This document shows, piece by piece, positions 44,912 through 55,226 of a stretch of 64,000 nt of DNA. The translations under genes and the position numbers were made by a program. The stretch is from Spiribacter roseus (GTDB taxonomy: Bacteria; Pseudomonadota; Gammaproteobacteria; Nitrococcales; Nitrococcaceae), in assembly GCF_002813635.1 (NCBI RefSeq), contig NZ_CP016382.1, positions 1,647,001 to 1,711,000 on the forward strand, written 5' to 3'. The notes beneath the pieces are model-generated. The model was not told where the DNA came from, did no database searches, and saw nothing but the letters and a program-made list of their open reading frames with translations. Position 1 is the first letter of the stretch. Each line of letters opens with the position of its first letter.

Positions 44912-45484
44912 TTAACTGATATTGAATTTCCTCGAAACGGCGGGATATCTCCGCTTCAGATACTTCGAACTCATCCCCGCAAATCGCTCTAAGTCCTTTC
45001 GCGAGAAAGCTCCTGCCGCTAGGTCGGCCGGCTCTTTATTCTGGACGCGAACCCGCCGGACATACGGCTCGATCTGCTTCCACTGTTCGACAAATGTAGG
45101 CCCCCACATCTCAATCAGATGGCGCTTGTTAATCATTCCAGTAACACCGAGATAGCCAACCCGCTGAAGACCAACGCTGATCTCGTGAGCTTTTTGGCAA
45201 GCTTCCTCGTCCTGATCCCAGTCAATCACGGCATGGCGCTGCTTTTCTTTCAATGTCCGAATCGCGGGCTTAAGGGTGTTCATCTGCTCCAATACGAGAT
45301 GCATCATGTCGGCATCGCGGCTCTTCCGGGTTTCCCGGATATTGCGGATACCATGCCAGACGGTGGCCAGCAGGAAGATATTAATGAAGACCATCAGGAT
45401 ATCCGCAACTCCGGACACGCCGGACCAATCGATCGGGTTGAGACTGAGCTCATAACCAAAACTATTATTCAGCCAGTCTCGCAT
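44912..45484 (-). CDS. membrane-anchored hypothetical protein, possibly DUF4760-like
   Basis: The 190-aa protein starts MRDWLNNSFGYELSLNPIDW and has one membrane helix around residues 27-45 (ADILMVFINIFLLATVWHGI), followed by a soluble helical domain with ADMMHLVLEQMNTLKPAIRT and FVEQWKQIEPYVRRVR. The layout is like DUF4760 proteins. It sits between the UDP-sugar dehydrogenase and the decayed epimerase in the polysaccharide operon. Function is unknown. Two small stem-loops (CCGTG/CACGG at 44859-44874 and GGGC/GCCC at 44874-44886) follow its stop. Confidence 0.7.
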   Translation of the reverse strand: MRDWLNNSFGYELSLNPIDWSGVSGVADILMVFINIFLLATVWHGIRNIRETRKSRDADMMHLVLEQMNTLKPAIRTLKEKQRHAVIDWDQDEEACQKAHEISVGLQRVGYLGVTGMINKRHLIEMWGPTFVEQWKQIEPYVRRVRVQNKEPADLAAGAFSRKDLERFAGMSSKYLKRRYPAVSRKFNIS

Positions 45485-45577
45485 GTTCAGTTGTACTCCA
45501 GTGATCCGGCGAGGATTCGGGATTCGCTGTCCGAACAAAGGAAGTTTTCCATCAACAGATACCGTGTCTGCGCTAGA

Positions 45578-46870
<1,293 letters not shown>

Positions 46871-46874
46871 GGGA

Positions 46875-47228
46875 TTAACTCCACTCGGGATCTGCAGCCA
46901 CGCGCCGGCGCAACTCCGCGATCTCAGCCTGCAGCGCCTCGTACTCCGCCTCCTTGCGGCGCAGGAACCGCCAGGTCATGCGGGTTTTCTCCTCGATGCC
47001 TTCGGGCGTGAGCAGATAGGCGTAGCGCATCTTGCGCGGGTTGTGCTGGAAGTTCTGGAGCTTGACCAGACCCTTGTCCATCAGCGCGTGCAGGCAATAG
47101 TTCGTCCTGCCCAGGCTTACACCCAGCTCGCGGGCCAGGGCGCGCTGGCTCAGGTTGGGATCGGACTCAAGCGCCTGAAGCGCCCGCAGGGGCAACGCAT
47201 CGTCGAGCGAAGTGGTCTTGTTAGTCAC
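46875..47228 (-). CDS. MarR-family EPS-associated transcriptional regulator
   Basis: The 117-aa winged-helix protein (LRALQALESDPNLSQRALAR, ELGVSLGRTNYCLHALMDKG) is followed by a coiled-coil tail (RRKEAEYEALQAEIAELRRR), the pattern of the MarR-type regulators found at the head of exopolysaccharide loci. It is the first gene after the ops element. The GTG start has no good Shine-Dalgarno sequence, in line with RfaH-dependent translation. Confidence 0.9.
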   Translation of the reverse strand: MTNKTTSLDDALPLRALQALESDPNLSQRALARELGVSLGRTNYCLHALMDKGLVKLQNFQHNPRKMRYAYLLTPEGIEEKTRMTWRFLRRKEAEYEALQAEIAELRRRVAADPEWS

Positions 47229-47269
47229 TGTTTTTTAATTGCTTTTCTGAGAAAGAGGAGGTAGTCAGG

Positions 47270-47281
47270 CACGCTACCGCC
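47270..47281 (-). promoter_or_regulatory. ops element (RfaH loading site)
   Basis: The minus strand reads GGCGGTAGCGTG, the full 12-base ops sequence known from E. coli RfaH-controlled operons. It lies 42 bp upstream of the MarR-type gene and about 190 bp downstream of the rfaH stop, in the transcribed leader. RNA polymerase pauses at ops and exposes the non-template strand to RfaH. No RfaH site elsewhere in the window is this complete. Confidence 0.88.
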
Positions 47282-47473
47282 AAGTCGCGCTCATCGATTT
47301 TTGAGGCGACAAACCAGAGTGTGAACGCATTCATAGGCTCGGATCAAAGGGCTACCCCGCCAATGCTAGAAGGCAACGCGCGTAGGCGGAGTCCACCTCG
47401 GCGCCGCACTTCTACGCCGGGAGCGTCTGATCCAGGAAACGCCTGGCCCTGGAGCTCCCCTACCGATGGGATG

Positions 47474-47971
47474 CTAACCCCGCGCCAGCGACGCCTCGGG
47501 GAAGACCATGGTCTGCGGCTGTTTCATGACCTCAAGCAGCAGCATGACCCGATCCTCACCACGCCGGCCATAGAACAGCCCCTGGTGACCCGCGAACGCC
47601 CCTTCCTGGATCACCAGCCGATCACCTTTCTGATAGTCGGCCTGGGGTGTCGGGATACAGCCCACTTCATCGACATTGCGGCGCAGACAGTCGATGACGG
47701 GTTCCGGGACCGGCGGGACGTGATCGCCCCAGCGGACCATGCCAGCGACGCCCCGGGTCGAGCGGATGGGCGCCCAGTTCTGGCTGACGTCATCAAGGTG
47801 GATGAACAGATAGCGCGGGAACAGCGACTCAATGAGGGTCGTCATCGCCCCCCGGCGCTTGCGCCGAACACGGTGCTTGGGCCGGAATACCTCGAACGCC
47901 TGATGGTCGAGGTGCAGTTCGGCGCGCTCATCCTCGCGCGGTTTACAGTAGATGGCATACCAGCGTTTCAC
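47474..47971 (-). CDS. rfaH: transcription antitermination factor RfaH (NusG paralogue)
   Basis: The 165-aa protein begins MKRWYAIYCKPREDERAELH (GTG start at 47971, with GGAGGGGGATC upstream) and has the NusG-type N-terminal domain with PRYLFIHLDD and RSTRGVAGMVRWGDHV, a linker, and a C-terminal KOW-type end (KGDRLVIQEGAFAGHQGLFY). Length is close to E. coli RfaH (162 aa). The longer frame upstream lacks protein character. Its gene lies just before the ops-led polysaccharide operon, so it probably controls that operon. Confidence 0.92.
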   Translation of the reverse strand: MKRWYAIYCKPREDERAELHLDHQAFEVFRPKHRVRRKRRGAMTTLIESLFPRYLFIHLDDVSQNWAPIRSTRGVAGMVRWGDHVPPVPEPVIDCLRRNVDEVGCIPTPQADYQKGDRLVIQEGAFAGHQGLFYGRRGEDRVMLLLEVMKQPQTMVFPEASLARG

Positions 47972-48109
47972 GCGTGATCCCCCTCCGCGTTCAATCCGTG
48001 AACAGGTTGAGACACGAATATGCCCACCGACGGGCGGTATAACAACCCCCACCCTCGGCCCGCCAGCCCTCACTGGCGACTGCGACCGTCACCGGGTATC
48101 GTTTCGGCC

Positions 48110-49132
48110 ATGAAGATTCTTGTCACCGGCGCCGCGGGATTCATCGGCTATCACACCTGCGAACAGCTACTCGCCCGCGGCGACACCGTGGTGGGGCTCG
48201 ACAACCTCAACGATTACTACGATGTCAGCCTTAAAAAGGCACGCCTGGCGCGTCTGATGGCCCATGAGGACGACGGGCCCGGCGGTTTCCGGTTTGAGCG
48301 GCTGGATCTGGCCGATGCGCCGGCCATGCGGGCGCTGTTCGAACGCGAGGGCTTCGATCGGGTCATCAACCTGGCCGCCCAGGCGGGGGTGCGCTACTCG
48401 CTGGACAACCCCCAGGCCTATGTCGACAGCAACGTCACCGGGTTCGTCAACGTGCTCGAGGGCTGTCGGCACACCGGCGTCGGGCACCTGGTCTATGCCT
48501 CCACCAGTTCAGTCTATGGCGCCAACACCCACATGCCGTTCACCGAGCATGAGCCGGCCGACCATCCGCTGGCCATCTACGGCGCGACCAAGCGCGCCAA
48601 CGAGCTGATGAGCCACAGCTACGCGCACCTCTTTGGCCTGCCCTGCACCGGGCTGCGGTTCTTTACCGTCTATGGCCCCTGGGGCCGACCGGACATGGCG
48701 CTGTTCCTGTTCACCCGCAAGATCCTCGCCGGCGAGCCCATCGAGGTGTTCAACCACGGCCACCACCAGCGCGACTTCACCTTTGTCGAGGATATTGCCG
48801 AGGGCGTGATCCGCGCCTGCCACCAGCCGGCCACCGGCAATCCGGACTGGGACAGCAACGCCCCCGACCCGGCCACCAGCGCCGCGCCCTGGCGGCTGTT
48901 CAATATCGGCAATAACCAGCCGGTGCAGCTGCTCGACTACATCCGCGTCCTCGAGGAGTGCCTCGGCCGACGCGCCGAGATGCAGATGCGCCCCCTCCAG
49001 CCCGGCGACGTGCCCGACACCTGGGCGAGTGCCGACGACCTCAAGGACGCCGTCGGCTATCAGCCCTCAACCCCGGTGGAGACCGGGGTACGCCGCTTTG
49101 TGGACTGGTACCGGGACTACTATCAGGTCTGA
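48110..49132 (+). CDS. UDP-glucuronate 4-epimerase
   Basis: The 340-aa enzyme starts [20 protein letters not shown] (NAD site). It has [20 protein letters not shown], the [16 protein letters not shown] loop, [20 protein letters not shown] with catalytic Tyr-Lys, and [20 protein letters not shown], all typical of UDP-glucuronate epimerases (CapI/LpsL type). It makes UDP-galacturonate for the polymer. It diverges from rfaH and is not part of the ops operon. A degraded second copy lies at 44.1-44.8 kb. Confidence 0.95.
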   Translation: MKILVTGAAGFIGYHTCEQLLARGDTVVGLDNLNDYYDVSLKKARLARLMAHEDDGPGGFRFERLDLADAPAMRALFEREGFDRVINLAAQAGVRYSLDNPQAYVDSNVTGFVNVLEGCRHTGVGHLVYASTSSVYGANTHMPFTEHEPADHPLAIYGATKRANELMSHSYAHLFGLPCTGLRFFTVYGPWGRPDMALFLFTRKILAGEPIEVFNHGHHQRDFTFVEDIAEGVIRACHQPATGNPDWDSNAPDPATSAAPWRLFNIGNNQPVQLLDYIRVLEECLGRRAEMQMRPLQPGDVPDTWASADDLKDAVGYQPSTPVETGVRRFVDWYRDYYQV

Positions 49133-50874
49133 TCAGTCAGCATACTTTCCAGATCGGTGGCAATTTCTTCCAACCGCTCCACCGCCTGCGCCTGCTCGGC
49201 GGCCAGATCGTCGCTGCCCGGCGCGCCCAGATACTCCAGATAGATCTTGAGCTTGGGCTCGGTGCCGCTCGGCCGGATGCTGACGTGGCATCCGCCGGCC
49301 AGATCCAGCTGAATCAGATCCGATGCCGGCAGCGGAATGGGCTCGGCATCGCGGCCGTCGGGGGCATAACGCTCGGCGGCCCAATAGTCGTGCAAGCGCT
49401 CCACCGCCAGGCCGGCCACTGCGGCCGGCGGCTCGCGGCGCAGGGCCTGCAGGTGGCCGTTCATGCGCTCGCGGGCGTCATCGCCGCTCAGCTTCAGGCT
49501 GACCTGGCGGTTCACTGACAGCCCATGGCGGCGGTACAGCGCCTGCAGCTGGGCATACAGCGTGGTCCCGGCGGCCTTGGCGACGCGGGCCATTTCGGTG
49601 ACCACCGCCGCCGTGGCGATGCCGTCCTTGTCGCGCACCCGCCGGGTGGGGCAGAAGCCGATGGCATCCTCGTAGGCGAACAGCAGGTGATCGCCGTCCT
49701 GCTCACGTTCCAGCGCCCGCTTCCACAACCACTTGAACCCGGTCAGCGTCTGCTCGTAGCCCACGCCATGGTGGGCGGCCAGACGACCCAGCAGGCGCGA
49801 GCTGACCACGGTGTTCATGACAAAGCCGCGGGCCGAGTCGGCCCGGCGCATCAGGTAATCCCCCATTAACGCGCCGGTCTGATCCCCCATCAGCACCTGC
49901 CAGTCGCCGTGCTCGTCGGGCAGGGCCACGGCCAGCCGGTCGCCATCGGGGTCGGTGGCAAGCGCCACATCCGCATCGACGGCCGCGGCCCGGGCAGTCA
50001 GCTGATCCAGCGCCCCGGGCTCCTCCGGGTTGGGAAAGCGCACAGTGGGGAAGTCGCCATCGGGCGCGGCCTGGGCCTCGACCTCCACCAGGTCAATCCC
50101 GCCCTGATCGGCCAGCACGCCGCGGACCAGATCACCGGCCACCCCGTGCATCGCGCTATAGGCCACCCGCAGCGGCGGAGTGGGGTCGGCCACGGGCCGG
50201 GCGACGGCCTGCCGGTAGGCAGCGCGCAGGGCATCGCCGTGCACCCGCCAGTAGGGGCAGACCTCGCTGGTTTCGGCTTCAGCCGCGGTGATCTGCGGGA
50301 TCTCGACCCCAGCAGGCAGGGCATCCAGGGCCTGGGCGATGCGCTCGTCAGTGGGCGAGACGATCTGTACCCCCCGCGCGCCATAGGCCTTATAGCCCAG
50401 ATACTCCGGCGGGTTATGGCTGGCGGTCAGCACCAGCCCGGCGGCGGTCTGCAGCTCAAGCGCAGCGAACGCCACCAGCGGTGTCGGCGCATAGGTGTCA
50501 AACACATGGACCCCAAGCCCGGCCCCGGCAATGGTCTGCGCTGCGGTTTCCGCCAGCGCTGCCGAGCCGTGGCGGGCGTCATAACCAATCACCACGCCGC
50601 GCTCGGCGGCGTCGGGCACTTCGGCGCGCAGCAGGTCCGCCAGCACCGCGGTCACCCGCTGGATCAGGCGGTGGTTCATATGCGCCGGGCCGGGGCCCGC
50701 CAGGCCCCGCAGCCCCGCGGTGCCAAAGCCAAGCGGCGGGTCAAAGCAGTCGCGCACGTCACCGCGCTGGATGCGGGCGTCCAGTTCGGCCCGGGTCTGC
50801 GGGTCAGGGTCGGCATCGCGCCAGGCCCGGGCCCGCTCGAGCAGGGAAGGGGGGTTGTGGCCGTCCGTGGTCAT
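49123..50874 (-). CDS. phosphohexomutase (alpha-D-phosphohexomutase family)
   Basis: The 583-aa protein has the active-site serine in [19 protein letters not shown] (Ser152), the Mg-binding loop [16 protein letters not shown], the sugar-binding FAYEDAIGF loop and a C-terminal phosphate loop [17 protein letters not shown]. The length and the FGTAGLRG start fit the PgcA-like phosphoglucomutase/phosphomannomutase group. It supplies glucose-1-phosphate or mannose-1-phosphate for sugar nucleotides. It converges on the epimerase with a 10-bp overlap. Confidence 0.93.
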   Translation of the reverse strand: MTTDGHNPPSLLERARAWRDADPDPQTRAELDARIQRGDVRDCFDPPLGFGTAGLRGLAGPGPAHMNHRLIQRVTAVLADLLRAEVPDAAERGVVIGYDARHGSAALAETAAQTIAGAGLGVHVFDTYAPTPLVAFAALELQTAAGLVLTASHNPPEYLGYKAYGARGVQIVSPTDERIAQALDALPAGVEIPQITAAEAETSEVCPYWRVHGDALRAAYRQAVARPVADPTPPLRVAYSAMHGVAGDLVRGVLADQGGIDLVEVEAQAAPDGDFPTVRFPNPEEPGALDQLTARAAAVDADVALATDPDGDRLAVALPDEHGDWQVLMGDQTGALMGDYLMRRADSARGFVMNTVVSSRLLGRLAAHHGVGYEQTLTGFKWLWKRALEREQDGDHLLFAYEDAIGFCPTRRVRDKDGIATAAVVTEMARVAKAAGTTLYAQLQALYRRHGLSVNRQVSLKLSGDDARERMNGHLQALRREPPAAVAGLAVERLHDYWAAERYAPDGRDAEPIPLPASDLIQLDLAGGCHVSIRPSGTEPKLKIYLEYLGAPGSDDLAAEQAQAVERLEEIATDLESMLTDQT

Positions 50875-50884
50875 GGTGTTTCGG

Positions 50885-51277
50885 TTATCCCGCCTCGTCG
50901 ATCAGCTCAGCATAGCCGTCGGCGTCCAGCAGTTCATCCAGCGCGGCCTGGTCCACCACGCGCAGGCGGAACAGCCACCCCTCGCCATAGGGGTCGGTGT
51001 TGACCTGCTCGGGGTCGTCCGCCAATTCGTCGTGGGTGGCGACGATCTCGCCATCCAGCGGAGCGTAGATGTCCGAGGCGGCCTTCACCGACTCCACCAC
51101 GGCGCAGGCCGCACCGGCCTCGACGGCGCCTTCCTCGCCGGGCAGCTGGATGAACACCAGGTCCCCGAGTTCGGCCTGGGCGTGATCGGTGATGCCGACG
51201 GTGACCATGCCGTCGCCATCATCGCGCACCCATTCGTGGCTGCTGGCATACCGCAGGTCGGCAGGAATCTCGCTCAT
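50885..51277 (-). CDS. gcvH: glycine cleavage system H protein
   Basis: The 130-aa lipoyl carrier shuttles the methylamine group in the glycine cleavage system. The lipoylated Lys65 is in [20 protein letters not shown]. It begins [16 protein letters not shown], with the usual His-Glu-Trp. No gcvT or gcvP lies near, so the other subunits are elsewhere. It is 10 bp upstream of the phosphohexomutase gene. Confidence 0.95.
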   Translation of the reverse strand: MSEIPADLRYASSHEWVRDDGDGMVTVGITDHAQAELGDLVFIQLPGEEGAVEAGAACAVVESVKAASDIYAPLDGEIVATHDELADDPEQVNTDPYGEGWLFRLRVVDQAALDELLDADGYAELIDEAG

Positions 51278-51289
51278 GATGATCGCCTC

Positions 51290-52525
51290 TTAGTCCTGAC
51301 ACAGCGGCGGGACATCGCCGGCCGCTCCGGTCCCCTGTTTGAGTAGCAGCCGCCGGGCCGGGGGGAACAGGTCCAGCGCGGTCAGGCCGATATTGCGGAT
51401 CGCCGCCAGTGGCGGCCAGTCATTGCTGAAAAGCCGCACCAGCCCGTCGGTGAAGGCATAGGTGCGCCGGTAATCGCCCTCGCGGGAGCGGGCATAGGGG
51501 CTCAGCACATCGGCATCGCCGGGGTCGGGGGCCTCGCGCAGGGCCTCGACCAGGGCCGCGACATCGCGCAGCGCCAGGTTCAGGCCCTGGCCACCCACCG
51601 GGTGCAGGGCGTGCGCGGCATTGCCGAGCACCACCGCGCGGTCGGCGGCGAAGTCGGTGGCGGTGACCGCGGTCAGCGGGTAGAGCGCCCGGCTGCCCAC
51701 CGCCTCCAGCCGGCCCAGACGCCAGCCGAAGGCCGCCTGCAGGCGCGCCAGGAAGGTCGCGTCACTGGCCTCGTGAGCCATCCACTCGGCGGTCTCGGTG
51801 GGCAGCGGCCAGACAATCGAAACCGCCCCGTCGGCGGCCGGCAGCACCGCCAGCGGCCCTTCGGGCGTGAATCGCTCATAGGCCATGCCGTTGTGGGCCC
51901 GTTCGGCCCGCACATTGGCGATGATCGCACTCTGGCCATAATCGCGCTCGCGGGTGTCGATCCCCAGCGCCGCGCGGGTCGTCGAGCGCATGCCATCCGC
52001 CACCACCAGCAGCCGTGTCGTCAGGGTGTGTTCACCCCGGTCATCGGCAATGCGCACCCGACGGCCCACCAGGCGGGCGGGCTGGTCACTGCCGTCGCCG
52101 GCGTACTGGGGGTACGTGTCGATGATACGGGCGGGGCAGCGAACCGTGGCGGCGGCGGCCATCGCCGGGCGCAGCGCCTGTCCCAGCACCCGGTTGGGGG
52201 CGACATGCCCCAGCGCCGGCAGCCCCTCGGCCTCGGCGGTCAGGCGGGTGAAGCCGCCATGGCCACGGTCGGAGACGTGGATGCGGCGGATGGGCTCGGC
52301 ACCGGCCTCGATGGCGGGCCACAACCCCAGGTGGGTGAAGAACCGCCGTGACGTGGGCGCCAGCGCGGTGTGGCGCTCGTCAAAGCTCGGCTGTCCGTCG
52401 GCTTTGGCCGGTACCGGCTCGATCACCGCCACCGACCGGCCGCTGTCACGCAGGGCCACTGCCAGGCTGGCGCCCACCAGGCCGCCACCGGCGATCAGCA
52501 CATCAAAGGTGTCATCCGTTGTCAT
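51290..52525 (-). CDS. ubiH: FAD-dependent ubiquinone-biosynthesis hydroxylase (UbiH/UbiF family)
   Basis: The 411-aa flavoprotein has the N-terminal FAD fold FDVLIAGGGLVGASLAVALR, the central DG-type segment LLVVADGMRSTTRAALGI and the C-terminal VLGNAAHALHPVGGQGLNLA that binds the FAD ribityl chain. UbiH adds a hydroxyl to the ubiquinone ring precursor. Position after pepP is as in other gammaproteobacteria (pepP-ubiH). UbiF or UbiI assignment cannot be excluded. The ATG at 52525 overlaps pepP by 14 bp. Confidence 0.92.
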   Translation of the reverse strand: MTTDDTFDVLIAGGGLVGASLAVALRDSGRSVAVIEPVPAKADGQPSFDERHTALAPTSRRFFTHLGLWPAIEAGAEPIRRIHVSDRGHGGFTRLTAEAEGLPALGHVAPNRVLGQALRPAMAAAATVRCPARIIDTYPQYAGDGSDQPARLVGRRVRIADDRGEHTLTTRLLVVADGMRSTTRAALGIDTRERDYGQSAIIANVRAERAHNGMAYERFTPEGPLAVLPAADGAVSIVWPLPTETAEWMAHEASDATFLARLQAAFGWRLGRLEAVGSRALYPLTAVTATDFAADRAVVLGNAAHALHPVGGQGLNLALRDVAALVEALREAPDPGDADVLSPYARSREGDYRRTYAFTDGLVRLFSNDWPPLAAIRNIGLTALDLFPPARRLLLKQGTGAAGDVPPLCQD

Positions 52526-53816
52526 GGGCCATGGCCGCCTCAATCGCCTCGACGGTCTTCGGCACCGCCGCGGTCAGGTTGTCGTGGCCACTGTCGGTGA
52601 CCACACAGTCGTCCTCGATTCTCACACCAATGCCCTGCCAGCGGGTGTCCACCGGACTGCCCGGCGGGATGTAGAGCCCCGGCTCAACCGTGACCACCAT
52701 GCCCGGTTGCAGGGTGCGCCAGTCGCCGTCCACTTTATAGGGCCCGACATCATGCACGTCCATGCCCAGCCAGTGGCCAGTGCGGTGCATGAAATAGCGC
52801 CGGTAGTCTCCCGGGTCGATCAGCGCGTCAACATCGCCGGTCAGAAGACCCAGGTCCACCATGCCCTCGACCAGGACCCGGGTGGCGGCCTGGTGGGCGG
52901 CATTGAATGACTCGCCCGGGCCCACCCGCTCGAGGGCCGCCTGCTGGGCGGCCAGCACCACCTCGTAGACGGCGCGCTGCTCGGCGCTGAAGCGGCCGTT
53001 GACCGGTAGCGTGCGGGTGATGTCGGCGGCATAGCCCGCGAGCTCCACCCCGGCATCCACCAGCAGCAGGTCGCCGTCACGCAGCGCGTCCTGGTTGGCG
53101 ATGTAGTGCAGCACGCAGGCGTTGGCGCCACCACCGGCGATGATCGGGTACGCCGGCTCGCCGTTGTGACGGCGAAAGTCGTAGAGCAGTTCCGCCTCGA
53201 CCTGATACTCCATCATCCCGGGCTCTACCGTGGCCATGAGCCGGGTGTGGGCGTCCGCCGAGATCCGGGCGGCGGCGCGCATCTGCTCAACCTCGGCCGC
53301 GGACTTGATCAGCCGCTCGGCATGCAGCAGCGGAGCCAGTGCCTCCACCGCCTGCGGGGCGCGCTCACCCATCTGCGCGCGGGCCTGACTCAGCCAGGCG
53401 ATCAGCCGCTGATCAAACGTCTCATCGGCCCCCAGGTCACCGACCAGCGAGCGCCGGTCGGCCAGCAGCCCGGGCATCATCGCGTCGAGTTCCTCGATGG
53501 GGTAGGCGGCATCGGCGCCGTATTCGGACTGCGCGGCGGCCTGGCCAATGGTGCGGCCCTCCCAGGTCTCGCGCAGCGGGTCGCGTTCGCGCGAAAACAG
53601 GATGAACGCGCCCTCGGCCCGTCCCGGGGCCAACACCGCCACGGCATCGGGCTCGATGAAGCCGGTCAGATAGCGGAAGTCGCTCGACTGGCGGAATGGA
53701 TAGTCCACGTCGCGGTTGCGGGGGCACTCGCCGGCCCCGGCGATCACGGCGATGGCGTCATCGCCCATGCGGCTGATCAGGGCGTCGCGGCGGCGGGCGT
53801 ATTCAGTGGCATCCAT
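52512..53816 (-). CDS. pepP: Xaa-Pro aminopeptidase P
   Basis: The 434-aa metallopeptidase has the N-terminal creatinase domain (MDATEYARRRDALISRMGDD) and the pita-bread domain with the dinuclear Mn ligands: Asp in LLLVDAGVELAGYAADITRT (two Asp), His in HRTGHWLGMDVHDVG, and Glu residues in VVTVEPGLYI and RIEDDCVVT. It removes N-terminal residues before proline. Downstream is ubiH. Upstream is ygfB; the order matches E. coli ygfB-pepP-ubiH. Confidence 0.95.
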   Translation of the reverse strand: MDATEYARRRDALISRMGDDAIAVIAGAGECPRNRDVDYPFRQSSDFRYLTGFIEPDAVAVLAPGRAEGAFILFSRERDPLRETWEGRTIGQAAAQSEYGADAAYPIEELDAMMPGLLADRRSLVGDLGADETFDQRLIAWLSQARAQMGERAPQAVEALAPLLHAERLIKSAAEVEQMRAAARISADAHTRLMATVEPGMMEYQVEAELLYDFRRHNGEPAYPIIAGGGANACVLHYIANQDALRDGDLLLVDAGVELAGYAADITRTLPVNGRFSAEQRAVYEVVLAAQQAALERVGPGESFNAAHQAATRVLVEGMVDLGLLTGDVDALIDPGDYRRYFMHRTGHWLGMDVHDVGPYKVDGDWRTLQPGMVVTVEPGLYIPPGSPVDTRWQGIGVRIEDDCVVTDSGHDNLTAAVPKTVEAIEAAMAHDNG

Positions 53817-53833
53817 GGCGTGGGCGGCTCCGC

Positions 53834-54421
53834 TCAATGCAGCACATCGGGGTCGGCGCGATCCCCGCCGACCGCCGGCTGGGCCGAGGAGGGCAGTGCG
53901 GTGTGCTCGCGCACCAGCAGGGTGGCCGCGCGCAGATACTCCACCAGCTCGGTGTAGGCGATCTCGTTGTCCTCGTCCAGCTCGGCCTCGGGGTCGATGC
54001 GGGCGATCTCGGTGAGGTCGCTGATCACCTCGTTGGCCTCGCGCGGCAGCTTGGCCGGGTCGTGGCTGCCCGCCACCCCGATGCCAAACAGAAACCCCTC
54101 GCACCAGTGGCCAAGGGCGGTGGCGCGGTCGCTGAGGGGCGCGTCGTCATCGGGCAGCAGCGGCTCAAACTCGAGGCTGTCGTTCTCCAGCCGGTCGCGG
54201 GTGTCCTGATAGAGCGCGCTCAGCGCCTCGAGCACCTCGCGGGCCGGCTCGCCCTTGGGCGACAGGCCATCGAGCACCTGAGCGATCCACTGCGCCGGCT
54301 CGGGCGTTTCGGTGCTGCAGAAAAGACCGCAGAGCATGCCCTGCGCCTCGGCGGCGGAAACCTCGGCCTCGACGCCCGCCAGCGCCGCGACCACATCGGT
54401 ATAGCGTTCGGATTCATTCAT
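53834..54421 (-). CDS. ygfB: UPF0149 family protein (YgfB/YecA type)
   Basis: The 195-aa helical protein (MNESERYTDVVAALAGVEAE) has the family core AEAQGMLCGLFCSTE and WCEGFLFGIGVAG, with an acidic EAELDEDNEIAYTELVEYLR segment. Function is poorly known, but it lies in the conserved ygfB-pepP-ubiH cluster, divergent from zapA. The start is either Met 54421 or Met 54427; neither has a good ribosome-binding site. A 20-bp dyad begins nine bases upstream. Confidence 0.9.
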   Translation of the reverse strand: MNESERYTDVVAALAGVEAEVSAAEAQGMLCGLFCSTETPEPAQWIAQVLDGLSPKGEPAREVLEALSALYQDTRDRLENDSLEFEPLLPDDDAPLSDRATALGHWCEGFLFGIGVAGSHDPAKLPREANEVISDLTEIARIDPEAELDEDNEIAYTELVEYLRAATLLVREHTALPSSAQPAVGGDRADPDVLH

Positions 54422-54429
54422 GGGCATCA

Positions 54430-54449
54430 GTCTAGCATTGCTGCTAGAC
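54430..54449. promoter_or_regulatory. 20-bp dyad in the ygfB/zapA divergent promoter
   Basis: GTCTAGCA (54430-54437) and TGCTAGAC (54442-54449) are perfect inverted arms around a 4-base spacer. TAGACT, an imperfect -10 hexamer, occurs at both outer edges, reading outward in each direction (54446-54451 on plus, 54434-54429 on minus). It may be a pair of overlapping divergent promoters or an operator. Confidence 0.5.
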
Positions 54450-54468
54450 TCAGCGGCAGTCTAAAAGG

Positions 54469-54696
54469 ATGGGACAAGTGGTTGATTCCGTTAGCGAACA
54501 GGCAGCACAACTCGAGCGCCGCGTGGAGCGCCTGATTCAGCTCTGCGAGCAGCTGCGCGACGAGAACCGCGTGCTGCTGCGCGCCCAGGAGTCCCTCAAT
54601 GCCGAGCGCGCCGCCCTGCTCGAGAAAAACGAGACCGCCCGCGCCCGCATCGAGGCCATGATCAGCCGCCTCAAGACCCTGGAGCAGGACGGATGA
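54469..54696 (+). CDS. small coiled-coil protein, ZapB-like (TIGR02449 type)
   Basis: The 75-aa protein, MGQVVDSVSEQAAQLERRVE then RLIQLCEQLRDENRVLLRAQ, is almost entirely one coiled coil with a central CEQLRDENR stretch. It belongs to the small coiled-coil proteins encoded immediately before zapA in gammaproteobacteria. It probably works with ZapA in Z-ring organisation by analogy with ZapB. It overlaps zapA by four bases. Confidence 0.88.
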   Translation: MGQVVDSVSEQAAQLERRVERLIQLCEQLRDENRVLLRAQESLNAERAALLEKNETARARIEAMISRLKTLEQDG

Positions 54697-55007
54697 GCGA
54701 GCCGGTCAAGGTCAGCATTCTCGATCGCGACTTCATGGTCGCCGCCCCGCCCGAACAGCAGGCCGACCTGCATGAATCGGCCCGGCAGCTTGATGCCCGC
54801 ATGCGCGAGATCCGCGACAGCGGCCGGGTGGTGGGCACCGATCGCATCGCCATCATGGCCGCGCTCAACCTCATGCATGAGCTGCTCGAGGCGCAGAGCC
54901 AGGTCCACCACGACACCGCAACGGCCGAGCGGTTGCAGGCGCTGGACGCCCGCATCAGCGACTACCTGGCCGATGTCGACATCCCCGCCGAACTGCGCCG
55001 GCGCTAG
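54693..55007 (+). CDS. zapA: cell division protein ZapA
   Basis: The 104-aa protein starts MSEPVKVSILDRDFMVAAPP and has the N-terminal ZapA beta domain with QADLHESARQLDARMREIRD, followed by a coiled coil through MAALNLMHELLEAQSQVHH. ZapA cross-links FtsZ protofilaments. Its place upstream of 6S RNA and fau is the gammaproteobacterial order. Confidence 0.94.
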   Translation: MSEPVKVSILDRDFMVAAPPEQQADLHESARQLDARMREIRDSGRVVGTDRIAIMAALNLMHELLEAQSQVHHDTATAERLQALDARISDYLADVDIPAELRRR

Positions 55008-55041
55008 ACGCGGCCCGACCCGGTAGGCAAACTGGGTCTTG

Positions 55042-55226
55042 GGTTCCTGTGATGTTCGACACCGGGCTTTTGCATTCTTGACCCTACAATCATGCGCCTC
55101 AGGGGAGGTGGCGTAATGCCGTTGGTGTGCAGGTCCGCCACGAGCGGAAAGCCTAAGACGTCATTCGACCTCCCCGACCTGAACCAAAGGGTTCAAGGGC
55201 GTTGCCCGAACGGCATGATGGGGACC
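55042..55226 (+). ncRNA. ssrS: 6S RNA
   Basis: The approximately 185-nt segment lies between zapA and fau, the usual 6S RNA locus. It contains the recognisable parts: 5' GATGTTCGACACCGGGC, the CCGTTGGTGTGC and AAGCCTAAGACG stretches of the central bubble, and CCTGAACCAAAGGGTTCAAG before the closing 3' CATGATGGGGACC. The 5' GGTTCCTGTGATG and 3' ends can form the closing stem. 6S RNA mimics an open promoter and sequesters sigma-70 polymerase in stationary phase. Ends are estimated. Confidence 0.9.
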
